A stretch of 64,000 nt of DNA from Gemmatimonadota bacterium (GTDB lineage: Bacteria > Gemmatimonadota > Gemmatimonadetes > Gemmatimonadales > Gemmatimonadaceae): NCBI GenBank assembly GCA_028287305.1, contig JAQBPX010000023.1, positions 1 through 64,000 of the forward strand, in the 5' to 3' direction. Position 1 is the first letter of the stretch. Each line of letters begins with the position of its first letter. The notes below the pieces were generated by a model. The model searched no databases. It was not told the DNA's origin and saw nothing but the letters and a program-made list of their open reading frames with translations. Positions 17,907 through 26,346 of the stretch are shown piece after piece. The translations under genes and the position numbers were made by a program.

Positions 17907-20515
17907 TGCTCGACCCGCTCTCCGTGATCCGCACCGTGCTGCCGAACGGGCTTACCGTGCTCGTGCGGCGCGATCGCTCGGCGCCCGTGGTGGCGATCGT
18001 GACGTACGTGAAGGCCGGCTACTTCGACGAGACGGACGACGTCGCCGGCATCTCGCACGTGCTGGAGCACATGTACTTCAAGGGCACGCCCACGCGCGCG
18101 GTGGGCGAGATCGCGCGACAGACCAAGGCCGTGGGCGGCTACCTCAACGCGGCGACGATCTACGACCACACCGTGTATTACACGGTGGTGCCGAGCTCGG
18201 GGTTCGTGGAGGCGCTCGACGTGCAGGCCGACGCCTTTGCGAACTCGGCGATCGACGCGGGCGAGCTCGCGAAGGAGCTAGAGGTCATCATCCAGGAAGC
18301 GAAGCGCAAGAGCGACAACCCGGGCGCGGTCACGAGCGAGACCCTCTACGAGCTGCTGCACGATCGCCATCGCATGCGTCGCTGGCGCATCGGCCGCGAG
18401 CCGGGGCTGCGCGCGCTCACGCGCGAGCACATGATGCGCTTCTACCGGAACTTCTACCACCCGGGGAACACGGTGCTGAGCATCGTGGGCGACGTCGACC
18501 CGGACGTGGTGATGCGCGAGGTGATGGCGCGCCACGGGCAGCTGCCCGCCGGGGAGCCGGAGCGCTCGCCGGGACCGGTGGAAGAGGGGCTGCCCGGCTT
18601 CCGGTATCGCGAGCTGGACGGCGACATCGTGCAGGCGCAGGTCGCGTTCGGGTGGCGCACGCCGGGCACGCTGCACCCGGACACGCCGGCGCTCGAGCTG
18701 CTCGCCATGGTGCTCGGCAGCGGACGCGCGAGCCGCTTCTACCGCGGCGTGCGCGAGCGCAAGCTCGCCACCAGCGTGAGCGCGTACGACTACACGCCGA
18801 CCGAGCTCGGCGTGTTCGTGGCGCATGCGGAGGCGCCGGGCGCCACGCTCGGCGAGGCGGCGCGCGCGATGTGGGCGGAGATTCGCGCGGTGCGCGAGGA
18901 TGGCATCGGCGCGCTCGAGCTGGAGCGCGCGCGCCGCATCTTCGAGTCGCGCTGGATTCGCCGCCTTGAGGACATGGAAGGGCAGGCGAACTACCTGGCG
19001 GAGTGGGAGACCGCGGGAAGCTGGGGGCTGGGCGAGCGGCTGTTCGAGCGCCTGATGACCGTGACGGCCGACGAGGTCCGCGAGGCGGCGCGAGTGCACC
19101 TCGACCCGGATCATGCGAGCGTGATGGTGTACCGCCCGCGTGGAGTTCCGGTGCTTGCGGCCGATGCGCGCGCGATGCGCGCGCTGCTCGACGGCGCTCC
19201 CGCTGCGACCATCGCAGTGTCAGCGCCGATCGCGGCGGCGCCCGTGGTCGCGACGCAGGCGCCGGTTCTCGAGGGCGTGCAGGGCGACGTGCACGTGTTC
19301 CGGACTGCGGCGGGCGTCCCGGTGCTCGTGCGCGTGAAGCCCGGCTCGCCGCTCGTGCACGCGGGCGCGTGGGTGCAGGGCGGCGCGAGCGAGGAGTCGG
19401 AGCGGAATGCCGGCGTCACGCAGCTCATGGTGCGCGCGGCGGTGAAGGGCACCGCGCGCCGGACCGCCGCGCATGTCGCGGAGGAGGGCGAGCTGCTCGG
19501 CGGGAGCGTGAGCGGCGGGGTGGGCGGCGAGAGCTTCGGCTGGTCGGTGTCGGTGCCGAGCCGGCATGCCGCCGCGGCGTGCGAGCTGCTGGCAGACGTG
19601 GCGCAGCATCCGCGACTGTCGCAGGACACGCTCGAGACCGAGCGCACGATCGCGATCGGTGAGCTGCAGGCGATGCGCGACGACATGTATCGCTGGCCAA
19701 TGCGGATGGCGACGCAGGCGGCGTTCGCGGGTCACGCGTACGGCATTCCCGGCACGGGCACCGAGGAGTCGCTCGCGTCGCTCGACGAGGGTGCGCTGCG
19801 CGACTGGCATCGCGAGCACTTCCTGCGGGGCGACACCGTGCTCGGCATCGTGGGCGACGGCGCGCCTGCGGCGCTGGCGGAAGTGGTGGCGCGCCACTTC
19901 GATGCGCTGGTGCCTGGGCAGGCGACGCGGCTATCGCGTCCTGAGTGGCCCGAGCACATGGAGCAGCGCACCGAGCAGCGCGACAAGGCGCAGAGCGCGC
20001 TGCTGATGATGTTCCCGGGCCCCGCGCGCGACGACGACGATCGCTTCGCGGTGGCGCTGATCGCGTCGGTGGCCAGCGGCCTGGGCGGCCGCTTCTTCGA
20101 CGAGCTGCGCGACAAGCAGTCGCTCGCGTACACCGTGCATGCCTTTGCGAGCGAGCGAAAGCTCGCGGGCACCTTTGCAGCCTACATCGCCACGTCGCCC
20201 GAGAAGGAGGCGGCGGCACGGGAGGGGCTGCTGAGGGAGTTCGCGAAGCTGCGCGAGGAGCCCGTTACGGCGGAGGAGCTGAGCCGCGCGCAGACCTATG
20301 CGATCGGGGTGCACGCCATCCGGCAGCAGAGCGGCGGGGCGCTGCTCGGCGACATGGTGGAGGCGTGGATGTATGGGTCGCTATCCGAGCTCGCCGACTT
20401 CGAGAGTCGCGTGCGGGCGGTGACGGCGACGCGGATGATGGACGTCGCGCGGAAGTACTTCGATCCGGAGCGCAGGATCGAGGGGATCGTTCGCGGGCAG
20501 GCCCAGTCATCCTGA
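17906..20515 (+). CDS. M16-family zinc peptidase, two-repeat form
   Basis: An 869-residue pitrilysin/processing-peptidase-like protein made of two M16 units. The first has the inverted zinc motif His51-Val-Leu-Glu54-His55 and the downstream EVIIQEAKRKSDNP glutamate; the second (from about residue 455) has no HxxEH and would be the non-catalytic half that closes the chamber. There is no signal peptide, so a cytosolic or periplasm-facing location is unclear. Start ATG 17906 shares a base with the permease stop (TAATG). The final codons QSS and the TGA come from a dispersed repeat (20506-20533). Confidence 0.93.
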   Translation: MLDPLSVIRTVLPNGLTVLVRRDRSAPVVAIVTYVKAGYFDETDDVAGISHVLEHMYFKGTPTRAVGEIARQTKAVGGYLNAATIYDHTVYYTVVPSSGFVEALDVQADAFANSAIDAGELAKELEVIIQEAKRKSDNPGAVTSETLYELLHDRHRMRRWRIGREPGLRALTREHMMRFYRNFYHPGNTVLSIVGDVDPDVVMREVMARHGQLPAGEPERSPGPVEEGLPGFRYRELDGDIVQAQVAFGWRTPGTLHPDTPALELLAMVLGSGRASRFYRGVRERKLATSVSAYDYTPTELGVFVAHAEAPGATLGEAARAMWAEIRAVREDGIGALELERARRIFESRWIRRLEDMEGQANYLAEWETAGSWGLGERLFERLMTVTADEVREAARVHLDPDHASVMVYRPRGVPVLAADARAMRALLDGAPAATIAVSAPIAAAPVVATQAPVLEGVQGDVHVFRTAAGVPVLVRVKPGSPLVHAGAWVQGGASEESERNAGVTQLMVRAAVKGTARRTAAHVAEEGELLGGSVSGGVGGESFGWSVSVPSRHAAAACELLADVAQHPRLSQDTLETERTIAIGELQAMRDDMYRWPMRMATQAAFAGHAYGIPGTGTEESLASLDEGALRDWHREHFLRGDTVLGIVGDGAPAALAEVVARHFDALVPGQATRLSRPEWPEHMEQRTEQRDKAQSALLMMFPGPARDDDDRFAVALIASVASGLGGRFFDELRDKQSLAYTVHAFASERKLAGTFAAYIATSPEKEAAAREGLLREFAKLREEPVTAEELSRAQTYAIGVHAIRQQSGGALLGDMVEAWMYGSLSELADFESRVRAVTATRMMDVARKYFDPERRIEGIVRGQAQSS

Positions 20516-20533
20516 GCGAAGCGAAGGATCTGC
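20506..20533 (-). repeat. Dispersed PERSEGS-type repeat, copy 2
   Basis: GTCATCCTGAGCGAAGCGAA followed by GGATCTGC, the reverse orientation of copy 1. It supplies the TGA stop of the M16 peptidase gene. It is followed at 20569 by a hairpin repeat, the same order seen with copy 4 at 36362. Confidence 0.8.
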
Positions 20534-20568
20534 AGTTCGCACACTGAAACAACCAAAGAGCAACAACC

Positions 20569-20667
20569 TTGAGCCACGGGTTGCACTGAGCCGCTGCGCG
20601 GCTGACACTGCCAGGTGATCGCAGTGATGCGCCTGCGCAGCAGGCGCCCGTGAAACCCGTGGCTCAA
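20569..20667. repeat. Hairpin repeat family, copy A
   Basis: TTGAGCCACGGGTT (20569-20582) and its exact reverse complement (20654-20667) enclose about 70 bp with two smaller hairpins (GAGCCGCTGCGCGGCT and CGCCTGCGCAGCAGGCG). The same arms, slightly changed, are at 36413-36506, and a right half is at 56279-56296. The gap 20534-20721 holds no gene. Confidence 0.75.
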
Positions 20668-20721
20668 GTCAGTTGTAGTTGAGGCAGTTTCTGAAGCCTG
20701 AGGCTGGAGCGACCACAGCTA

Positions 20722-21066
20722 ATGCCACGAATCGCACTGACCATCCTGCTGCTCACCTGCTCGAACGTCTTCATGACGTTCGCGTGGTACGCGCACCTCA
20801 GGAACCTCTCCGGGCGGCCGTGGTACGTCGCCGCGCTGATCAGCTGGGGAATCGCGTTGTTCGAGTACCTGCTGCAGGTGCCCGCGAACCGCATCGGCTA
20901 CGGCACGCTGACGCTCGGACAGCTGAAGATCATGCAGGAGGTGATCACGATCAGCGTGTTCGTGCCGTTTGCGGTGCTGTACATGAAGGAGTCCATGCGA
21001 CTCGACTACCTGTGGGCCGCGTTCTGCCTGATGGGGGCGGTGTACTTCGTGTTTCGGGGGCGGTAG
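20722..21066 (+). CDS. DUF486 family membrane protein (DMT-like)
   Basis: A 114-residue protein with four TM helices matching the DUF486 family of small-multidrug/DMT-type membrane proteins: TCSNVFMTFAWYAHLRN, WGIALFEYLLQVPANRIGY, LKIMQEVITISVFVPFAV and LDYLWAAFCLMGAVYFVF are the hallmark segments. Function not established. It stands alone between a repeat-rich gap and a convergent operon. Confidence 0.93.
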   Translation: MPRIALTILLLTCSNVFMTFAWYAHLRNLSGRPWYVAALISWGIALFEYLLQVPANRIGYGTLTLGQLKIMQEVITISVFVPFAVLYMKESMRLDYLWAAFCLMGAVYFVFRGR

Positions 21067-21259
21067 GCGGGCTACGGCGCCAGGGCCGGCTGGCCCGTAG
21101 GCCCGTGGGCCCGTGGGCTCGAGCAGAGACAAGGAAGGCGGCGGCCTGCGGCTGCCGCTTCGTCATTTGTGAACAGGTTCACTGACAACCAATCACGAAG
21201 CGCGTAGCGCTTCCTTGTCAGTGTTCGAGCCTACTGGCCTACCGGCCTACTGGCCTGCC
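21067..21259. repeat. Large imperfect inverted repeat with GGCCCGT/CCTACTGG iterations
   Basis: GACAAGGAAG (21128-21137) pairs with 21210-21219 and GCTCGA (21117-21122) with 21225-21230. The left flank iterates GGCCCGT(A/G)and the right iterates CCTACTGG or CCTACCGG, which are mutually complementary. It lies between convergent genes and contains no ORF. Probably a bidirectional terminator built from repeats. Confidence 0.6.
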
Positions 21260-22807
21260 CTACTTCGCAATCACCGTGGCCTTCCCCGCAGCGTTCGATG
21301 TCTCCGTCAGCCCCCGCCCTGCCCGGATGATCGCAAACGTCGCGCGGCGCAGGCGTCCATCGGGCGCGCGCAGTCCCATCGCCGAGCCATAGTCGCCGGC
21401 TTCCTGCACGATCAGTCCCTTGATCGCCGGCCGGCTGGTGCCCCACGCGAGCGCCGACCAGATCAGCAGCTCCTGGCTCGCTTCGCCATGCGCCAGCGGA
21501 TATCCGCCCACCCCGAAGATCCAGTGGTCCTTGGTCGGCGGCGTGGCGCGCATCCAGCGATCGGCGGCGCGCGTGTACGCATCCACCGCGCGCGCGCCGG
21601 TGCGCTCCGGGTAGAGCGAGAATCCGGGGATGTCCACCGGCGATCCCGGCGCAGCCGCCCACGCGTAGAGCGCGCTGTCGCGCGTGTCATACGCGCTCGC
21701 GGCCAGCCCGATGCGCGTCGCAGGGCGCAGGCGCTTCGAGAGCAGCGCCGCCTCCGTGACGAACTCCTCCCAGTCGCGCACGGGCAGCCGACCGAGCGCG
21801 CGCGCGCCCACGCCGTACGGATCCTGCGCGGGCACGAGGATGTCGGGACGCAGGCGGCGCAGTATGCGATCGATGGCGGCGAGGCGCTGCTTCGTGTCCA
21901 GTCGCCCGCGCCCCAGCTGCGGAATGGTCACGCCGCGGTAGCCGAGCGTCACGATCAGCGTGGTGCTGTCGCGTCGCAGCTCGTCGAGCGCGCGCGCGAC
22001 CGAATCCAGCGCCGCGGGGGCGACGTCGGGCACCACCACCACGCTCACCACGTCGAGCTTGAGCGTGTCGGCCAGGTCCAGGTCGCTCTGCAGCGAAGTG
22101 ACCGGCGGCGCGGAGCGCATGTCGGGAAAGATCTTGAGCCCGATCTCGAAGTCGCCCTCGGGGCGCTCCTGCAGGCGATCGCCTTCATGCCGCGCGTAGC
22201 TGGCCAGCGTGCGCTCCGCCAGGGGAAGCTCGGCGGCGATCAGCGCGCTCCACCCGAAGGCAATCGCGGCGAGCCCCGCGCGGAAGCTCGCCGTGATCCG
22301 CCGCAGCGCGGGAAATGCCGGCGAGATCATGGGCGGCAGGAAGTACAGCGGCGAGTGCAGCGCGGCGCTCGTGGCCCCGAGCATCAGCGCGTCGCTCACC
22401 GCGGCCGTGAACACGAGCAGCGGCTGCGGCGGCGTGACGCCATGCGCCGAGAGGTACTTCACGATGCCCGCGATGGCGATCACGATGTCGTACAGCATGA
22501 TCGCGTATCCCCAGAAGGGATTCACGAGCTGCCGGCTCGACGCGTAGATCGCCTGCGCCGCGAAGAGCACGAGCACCGCGGGCCACATCCAGTCCACCAG
22601 CGCCACAGTGCGGCCGGTGACGAGCGTGCTGCTCGCGAGGCCGATGAGCGTCGCGGGAACCAGCAGCAGCGCGGCCAGCCCGCTCAGCGCCGCGAAGATG
22701 CGCGGTGACTGCGGATTGTTCGCGATGCGGCCGCCGAGCACCACGCTCCAGCCGAGGATGATGAGCGTGATCACGAGGTGCAGCGGCGCCAGCCACTCGC
22801 GAATCAA
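21260..22807 (-). CDS. Multi-TM protein with C-terminal TIM-barrel-like domain, unknown
   Basis: A 515-residue protein. Residues 1-230 have about seven hydrophobic helices (LAPLHLVITLIILGWSVVLG onward). Residues 260-510 look like a glycoside-hydrolase-type barrel: repeated strand-helix units with VVSVVVVPDVAP, TLIVTLGYRG, LRPDILVPAQDPYG, IGLAASAYDT, IFGVGGYPLAHG and KGLIVQEAGDYG. No catalytic pair can be assigned. TTG 22807 is chosen because it overlaps the SpeD-like stop as TTGA and gives a membrane N-terminus; the longer frame upstream is a shadow. Third gene of a coupled trio. Confidence 0.7.
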   Translation of the reverse strand: MIREWLAPLHLVITLIILGWSVVLGGRIANNPQSPRIFAALSGLAALLLVPATLIGLASSTLVTGRTVALVDWMWPAVLVLFAAQAIYASSRQLVNPFWGYAIMLYDIVIAIAGIVKYLSAHGVTPPQPLLVFTAAVSDALMLGATSAALHSPLYFLPPMISPAFPALRRITASFRAGLAAIAFGWSALIAAELPLAERTLASYARHEGDRLQERPEGDFEIGLKIFPDMRSAPPVTSLQSDLDLADTLKLDVVSVVVVPDVAPAALDSVARALDELRRDSTTLIVTLGYRGVTIPQLGRGRLDTKQRLAAIDRILRRLRPDILVPAQDPYGVGARALGRLPVRDWEEFVTEAALLSKRLRPATRIGLAASAYDTRDSALYAWAAAPGSPVDIPGFSLYPERTGARAVDAYTRAADRWMRATPPTKDHWIFGVGGYPLAHGEASQELLIWSALAWGTSRPAIKGLIVQEAGDYGSAMGLRAPDGRLRRATFAIIRAGRGLTETSNAAGKATVIAK

Positions 22808-23181
22808 TGCGAGATCCCCCGGTCGGTCGTGGCGCCTGCCCTGTGACGCACGTCCTGGTGCACCGCCGACGCCGGAATGCGCCGCGTGAACACCTCCAGC
22901 ACGCGCGACCAGTCCTTCGTCGCCGGCGCGAGGAGGTCCAGGAACAGCATCCTGCGCGCTGGGTGCGCATGCAGGATCAGGTGGCACTCCTCGAGCATCA
23001 GCACGGCCGAGACGCCGCCGTCGGGGCGCACGTGCACGATCGGCAGCCCCGATGTCTGCAGGCCGGCCGCACCCGCCGCGGCGATCAGCAGCCCGCTCAA
23101 CATCGTGGCATCCCTCAGCGACGCGTCGGGTACGTCGACGAAATCCGCTACGAGATGCACGAGCCCGGCGGGCTCCGTCAC
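22804..23181 (-). CDS. SpeD-like protein with Cys at the autocleavage site
   Basis: A 125-residue protein of the size and pattern of prokaryotic S-adenosylmethionine decarboxylase proenzyme: GLVHLVADFVDVPDA at the N-terminus, then VRPDGGVSAVLMLEECHLIL aligning with the SpeD GVSGVVV-ESHLSIH segment. The Ser that becomes the pyruvoyl group in SpeD is Cys66 here, and the usual Cys of the TCG motif is missing (LDLLAPA). So either a Cys-derived pyruvoyl forms, the enzyme acts on another substrate, or it is a non-catalytic homologue. GTG 23181 overlaps the M28 stop (GTGA). No spermidine synthase is adjacent. Confidence 0.75.
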   Translation of the reverse strand: MTEPAGLVHLVADFVDVPDASLRDATMLSGLLIAAAGAAGLQTSGLPIVHVRPDGGVSAVLMLEECHLILHAHPARRMLFLDLLAPATKDWSRVLEVFTRRIPASAVHQDVRHRAGATTDRGISH

Positions 23182-24629
23182 GGCGCCGAGCCGGCGCGCG
23201 GGATCACGCGCGTCACGGTGGGCACCACGGCGCCCAGCGAGCGATGCCCGTTCGTGCCCACGGCGCGCACGGCTGCCCAGTAGTCGTCGAGCTGCAGGTC
23301 GAGCTCGATGCGCGTCACGTTGCCGGCGGCGATCACGCGATCGTACTGCGGCGCCGTGGTGCGGCGCACGAGGATCTCGTAGCTCGCCGCGTTCGGCACG
23401 GGCTTCCAGCTGAACACCCAGCGACGTCCACCCGAAGTCCCGAGCGAGATGCGCGTGGCGCGCGCGCTGTCCGGCGTCGCCGGCGACTCGGCCAGCTCGC
23501 CGATCACCGCGGCGTTCACGCGCGCGAGGTTCGCGAGGTACGGATAGTTGACGAAGCCGAGCATGTCGCCGGGCAGGTGCTGGCGGTTCTCGTTCTCCAC
23601 GCGCTCGCTGAAGCGCACGCCGGGCATCCCACGCTCCACGAAGGGGCGATGGTCGCCGCCGCGATTCACGCGGTCGAGGCGGAACACCGGAAGGATCGTG
23701 AATCGCGGGATGTACGTGTACTGCGCGGCCTGCACGAAGCGCAGCAGCTCGCGGGAACGCGACGTATCCGGGTCGGCGCCGAACACGCGCATGCTGGTGG
23801 AGTCGGTGTAGCCGTCGGCGGCGGTGACGTTGCCGGCGATGTCGTCGGTCATGCCGGCGAGCACGTCGTAGCGGCCCTTCACCAGTCGCTCGGCCAGGTG
23901 CGTGGAGCCCACCAGGCCCTGCTCCTCGGCGTCGTAGAGCGCGAAGATGATCGTGGCGCCGAGGCCGCGCGGAAAGCGCTTCGAGAACACGCGCGCGAGC
24001 TCGATCACGGCGCTCGAGCCGGAGCCATCGTCGTTCGCGCCGGGCGCGGTGGCGGTGGAGTCGAGGCGCGGCACGTAGGCGGTGCCCGCGGGAAGTCCGG
24101 CGCCGGCGACCGTCTGCACGCAGACACAGGAGTCGTAATGGCCACCCATGACGATCACGCGCGACGTATCGCGGCCGGGGAGCCAGGCGAGGACGTTGGT
24201 GATGCGGCGCGGGCCGCGCGTGTCGTAGGGCATGGCCATGGTGGCCGTGTCGAACTCGACGCGAAGGCAGCCGTTGCACTCTCGGCTGTACTGCGAGAGC
24301 TGGGCGAAGATCCAGCGACGGGCGGCGCCGATGCCGCGCGAGGTGGAGGTGGTGTCGGAGTAGGTGTGTCGCGTGCCGAACGAGACGAGCGTGGAGTCGG
24401 TGTGCCCGATGCGCGCGTGGTCGATGTCGGCCAGGGTGGCGGCGATGCGCGCGTCCTCGAACATCCCCAGGTTGGGGCCGAGGATCATGTCGTTCACGGC
24501 CGCGGTGGGGGCGGCCGTGACCGTGGCGGCGGATGGGACCGGAGATGCGGCTGGCTGCACGGCCGGGGCACAGCCGAGAACACAAGCGGCCATCAGCGAG
24601 ATGGCCGCGGTGAGGCGCGAATGAATCAT
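23178..24629 (-). CDS. Secreted M28 aminopeptidase with C-terminal FN3-like domain
   Basis: A 483-residue lipoprotein: signal peptide with lipobox VLGC, an Ala/Pro/Thr linker, then an M28 zinc peptidase domain with metal ligands in MGGHYDS (His), PGANDDGSGSS (bridging Asp), LYDAEEQGLVGS (catalytic and metal Glu) and RGGDHRPFVERGMPG (His). The last 90 residues (WKPVPNAASYEILVRR) form a fibronectin-III-like module. Two Cys pairs (SCVCVQ, ECNGC) may make disulfides. Start ATG 24629 is used; the frame upstream runs through a dispersed repeat and reads HPERSEGS, which is not part of the protein. It heads the trio with the SpeD-like gene. Confidence 0.92.
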   Translation of the reverse strand: MIHSRLTAAISLMAACVLGCAPAVQPAASPVPSAATVTAAPTAAVNDMILGPNLGMFEDARIAATLADIDHARIGHTDSTLVSFGTRHTYSDTTSTSRGIGAARRWIFAQLSQYSRECNGCLRVEFDTATMAMPYDTRGPRRITNVLAWLPGRDTSRVIVMGGHYDSCVCVQTVAGAGLPAGTAYVPRLDSTATAPGANDDGSGSSAVIELARVFSKRFPRGLGATIIFALYDAEEQGLVGSTHLAERLVKGRYDVLAGMTDDIAGNVTAADGYTDSTSMRVFGADPDTSRSRELLRFVQAAQYTYIPRFTILPVFRLDRVNRGGDHRPFVERGMPGVRFSERVENENRQHLPGDMLGFVNYPYLANLARVNAAVIGELAESPATPDSARATRISLGTSGGRRWVFSWKPVPNAASYEILVRRTTAPQYDRVIAAGNVTRIELDLQLDDYWAAVRAVGTNGHRSLGAVVPTVTRVIPRAGSAP

Positions 24630-24655
24630 GAAGTAGTTCCCGGTTCGTTCAACGA

Positions 24656-24682
24656 CAGATCCTTCGCTTCGCTCAGGATGAC
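24656..24682 (+). repeat. Dispersed PERSEGS-type repeat, copy 3
   Basis: CAGATCCTTCGCTTCGCTCA followed by GGATGAC, 27 bp upstream of the M28 start codon. It sits in the M28 leader region, between that gene and the cNMP-binding gene, and would be transcribed as part of the 5' UTR. The rest of 24630-24754 holds no gene. Confidence 0.8.
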
Positions 24683-24754
24683 TGCAATGGTTGTTCAGGA
24701 TGGCCGCAGTTGCAGTCCTCACACCTCACACCTCAGCCCCCCAGCTCCTGCAGT

Positions 24755-25219
24755 CTAGAACATCGACATCGCGAGGAACGACCTGAGCGAGTCGTTCGTG
24801 GAGCGCAGGCGCGAGGTGAGGAGGCGTGAGGATGCCCAGAGCACCTTGTAGGCCATCTCGCGATTGAAGTCGAGCAGCATCTCGAAGTCCGGGCGCGTGA
24901 TGGTGAGCAGCTCGCAGCCCCCGTTCGAGATCGCGTGCGTGGAGCGCTCGGAGCGGTCGAACACCGCCATCTCGCCGAACAGGGAGCCCACCTTGAGGAT
25001 GGCGAGCGCTTCCTCGCCACTGCCGGGCACGTCGCGGCTGATGCGGACCTCGCCGGTCACGATCAGGTAGAGCCGGTTGCCCGCTTCCCCCTCTCGGAAG
25101 ACGTACTCGCCCGACTCGTACTTCTCGGGCTTGCACACCTCGGCGACCTCGGCGAGCTCCTCGTCGTCGAGGTCCTTGAAGATGAAGACGTTGCGGAGCA
25201 GCTCGACTACATCGGGCAT
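24755..25219 (-). CDS. Cyclic-nucleotide-binding domain protein without DNA-binding domain
   Basis: A 154-residue single cNMP-binding (CAP_ED) domain. Seen are the beta-roll glycines in YESGEYVFREGEAGNRLYLIVTGEV and the phosphate-binding cassette VGSLFGEMAVFDRSERSTHAI, which keeps GE and the R-S/T pair that contact cAMP or cGMP. It ends with the C-helix and short tail (SRLRSTNDSLRSFLAMSMF); there is no helix-turn-helix, so it is not a Crp-type regulator but may regulate a partner protein. Divergent from pgsA-like 25312. Confidence 0.9.
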   Translation of the reverse strand: MPDVVELLRNVFIFKDLDDEELAEVAEVCKPEKYESGEYVFREGEAGNRLYLIVTGEVRISRDVPGSGEEALAILKVGSLFGEMAVFDRSERSTHAISNGGCELLTITRPDFEMLLDFNREMAYKVLWASSRLLTSRLRSTNDSLRSFLAMSMF

Positions 25220-25311
25220 CCGGTCCCTCTGGGGGTGGGTGAACCTGCGGCCAAAGCATAGGGCCGAACTCCCACCGTGGCAAGCGGTTGGGCCCCGGGC
25301 TACACTTCGGC

Positions 25312-25842
25312 ATGGCGAGCAGCAACGCGGGCGTTCGCAGCGTCCCGAACCTCATCTCGTTTTCCCGGTTACTGCTCGCGGCCGGCTTCGTGGCGGCCGG
25401 GACGACCGAGGGCCGCCTGGTGATCGTGGGGCTGGCCGGCGCCACGGACTTCATGGATGGCTGGGTGGCGCGCATGATGGGCGTCACGAGCCGCTGGGGC
25501 GCGCTGATCGACCCGATCGCCGACCGGTTCTTCGCGCTCACCGCGGTGACCACCTTCCTCTTCCTGGGGCAGGTCACCACGCTCGGCTACTTCGTGATGA
25601 TCAGCCGGGACCTGATGACCGCGATCGGGTTCCTGGTGGCGCGCGTGGTGCCGGGGCTGCGGCCGGTGGAGTTCAAGGCGCGCATGTCGGGCAAGGTGGT
25701 CACGGTGCTGCAGCTCGCGACGTTCGTGGCGCTGCTGGTGGGGCGCGCGTACGTCACGCCGATGCTCTGGGCGGTGGGGATCGCGAGCGTGTGGTCGATC
25801 GTGGACTACACCTTGGCTTTGTCTCGGCAGAAGGCGTCGTGA
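25312..25842 (+). CDS. CDP-alcohol phosphatidyltransferase
   Basis: A 176-residue inner-membrane enzyme. The family motif D-x2-DG-x2-AR-x8-G-x3-D-x3-D is intact across TDFMDGWVARMMG and RWGALIDPIADR. With four to five TM helices it transfers a phosphatidyl group from CDP-diacylglycerol to an alcohol; PNLISFSRLLLA at the N-terminus is the phosphatidylglycerophosphate synthase (PgsA)-type beginning. The exact alcohol is not fixed by sequence. Start ATG 25312 gives MASSNAGVRSVPN. Its TGA overlaps the next GTG start. Confidence 0.9.
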   Translation: MASSNAGVRSVPNLISFSRLLLAAGFVAAGTTEGRLVIVGLAGATDFMDGWVARMMGVTSRWGALIDPIADRFFALTAVTTFLFLGQVTTLGYFVMISRDLMTAIGFLVARVVPGLRPVEFKARMSGKVVTVLQLATFVALLVGRAYVTPMLWAVGIASVWSIVDYTLALSRQKAS

Positions 25843-26339
25843 GACTACGGGCTTTGGGCTTTGGACTTTGGGCTTTGGCAACTGCCACGGCGGCTGGAGC
25901 CCAGACGGTGGCGCGGCAGACGGCGCCGGTGCGGTATGCGGCGCGCGTCGACGCGCTCGGCGGGCGGTTGCCATCCGTGCAGGGTGGGGGAACGGTGTCC
26001 ATTCCCGCGGGGATTTATGCGCGCGTGGATTTCACGGTGGCTGCCGGATACCGCGGCGCGCATGGGCTGGAGTCGAGTGGAAAGGCCACGGGCCGAGGCG
26101 ACGTGATGATGCGCTTTCTCTTCGATCCGATCGGCGAGCAGAGGTGGGGGCTTTCTGCGGGGGCCGGCGTGAGCCTCAAGGAGATGGACGTGGATCGCTA
26201 CCGCCCGGTGCTGCTGCTCGGGATCGAGACGGAGGGTCCCATGGTCCTGAAACGCTTCCGTCCCGCGTTCACCGCCGGACTGGGCGGCGGCTGGCGCCTC
26301 GGTGCACTACTCCGCACCGCCCCCTCGAGCTGGCGCTAG
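25839..26339 (+). CDS. Small secreted protein of unknown function between inverted repeats
   Basis: A 166-residue protein with signal peptide MRLRALGFGLWALATATAAG-AQT. The mature part has alternating hydrophobic strands (GIYARVDFTVAAGYRG, DVMMRFLFDPIGEQRWGLSA, PAFTAGLGGGWRL), as in small outer-membrane beta-barrels. GTG 25839 overlaps the stop of the phosphatidyltransferase gene (GTGA). Codons 4-15 of the signal peptide fall in a 37-nt repeat whose inverted copy lies just after the stop codon (26347-26383). I do not recognise a family. Confidence 0.7.
   Translation: MRLRALGFGLWALATATAAGAQTVARQTAPVRYAARVDALGGRLPSVQGGGTVSIPAGIYARVDFTVAAGYRGAHGLESSGKATGRGDVMMRFLFDPIGEQRWGLSAGAGVSLKEMDVDRYRPVLLLGIETEGPMVLKRFRPAFTAGLGGGWRLGALLRTAPSSWR
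25849..25885 (+). repeat. Left inverted repeat of GGGCTTT iterations
   Basis: Four GGCTTTG-type heptamers followed by GCAACTGC. It matches the reverse complement of 26347-26383 at 36 of 37 positions and encodes part of the signal peptide of the gene at 25839. Confidence 0.85.
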
Positions 26340-26346
26340 TTGTAGC

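Noticed and set aside
24630-24722. N-terminal extension of the M28 peptidase reading HPERSEGS
   Set aside because: This is translation of the dispersed repeat. The signal peptide with lipobox begins at ATG 24629.
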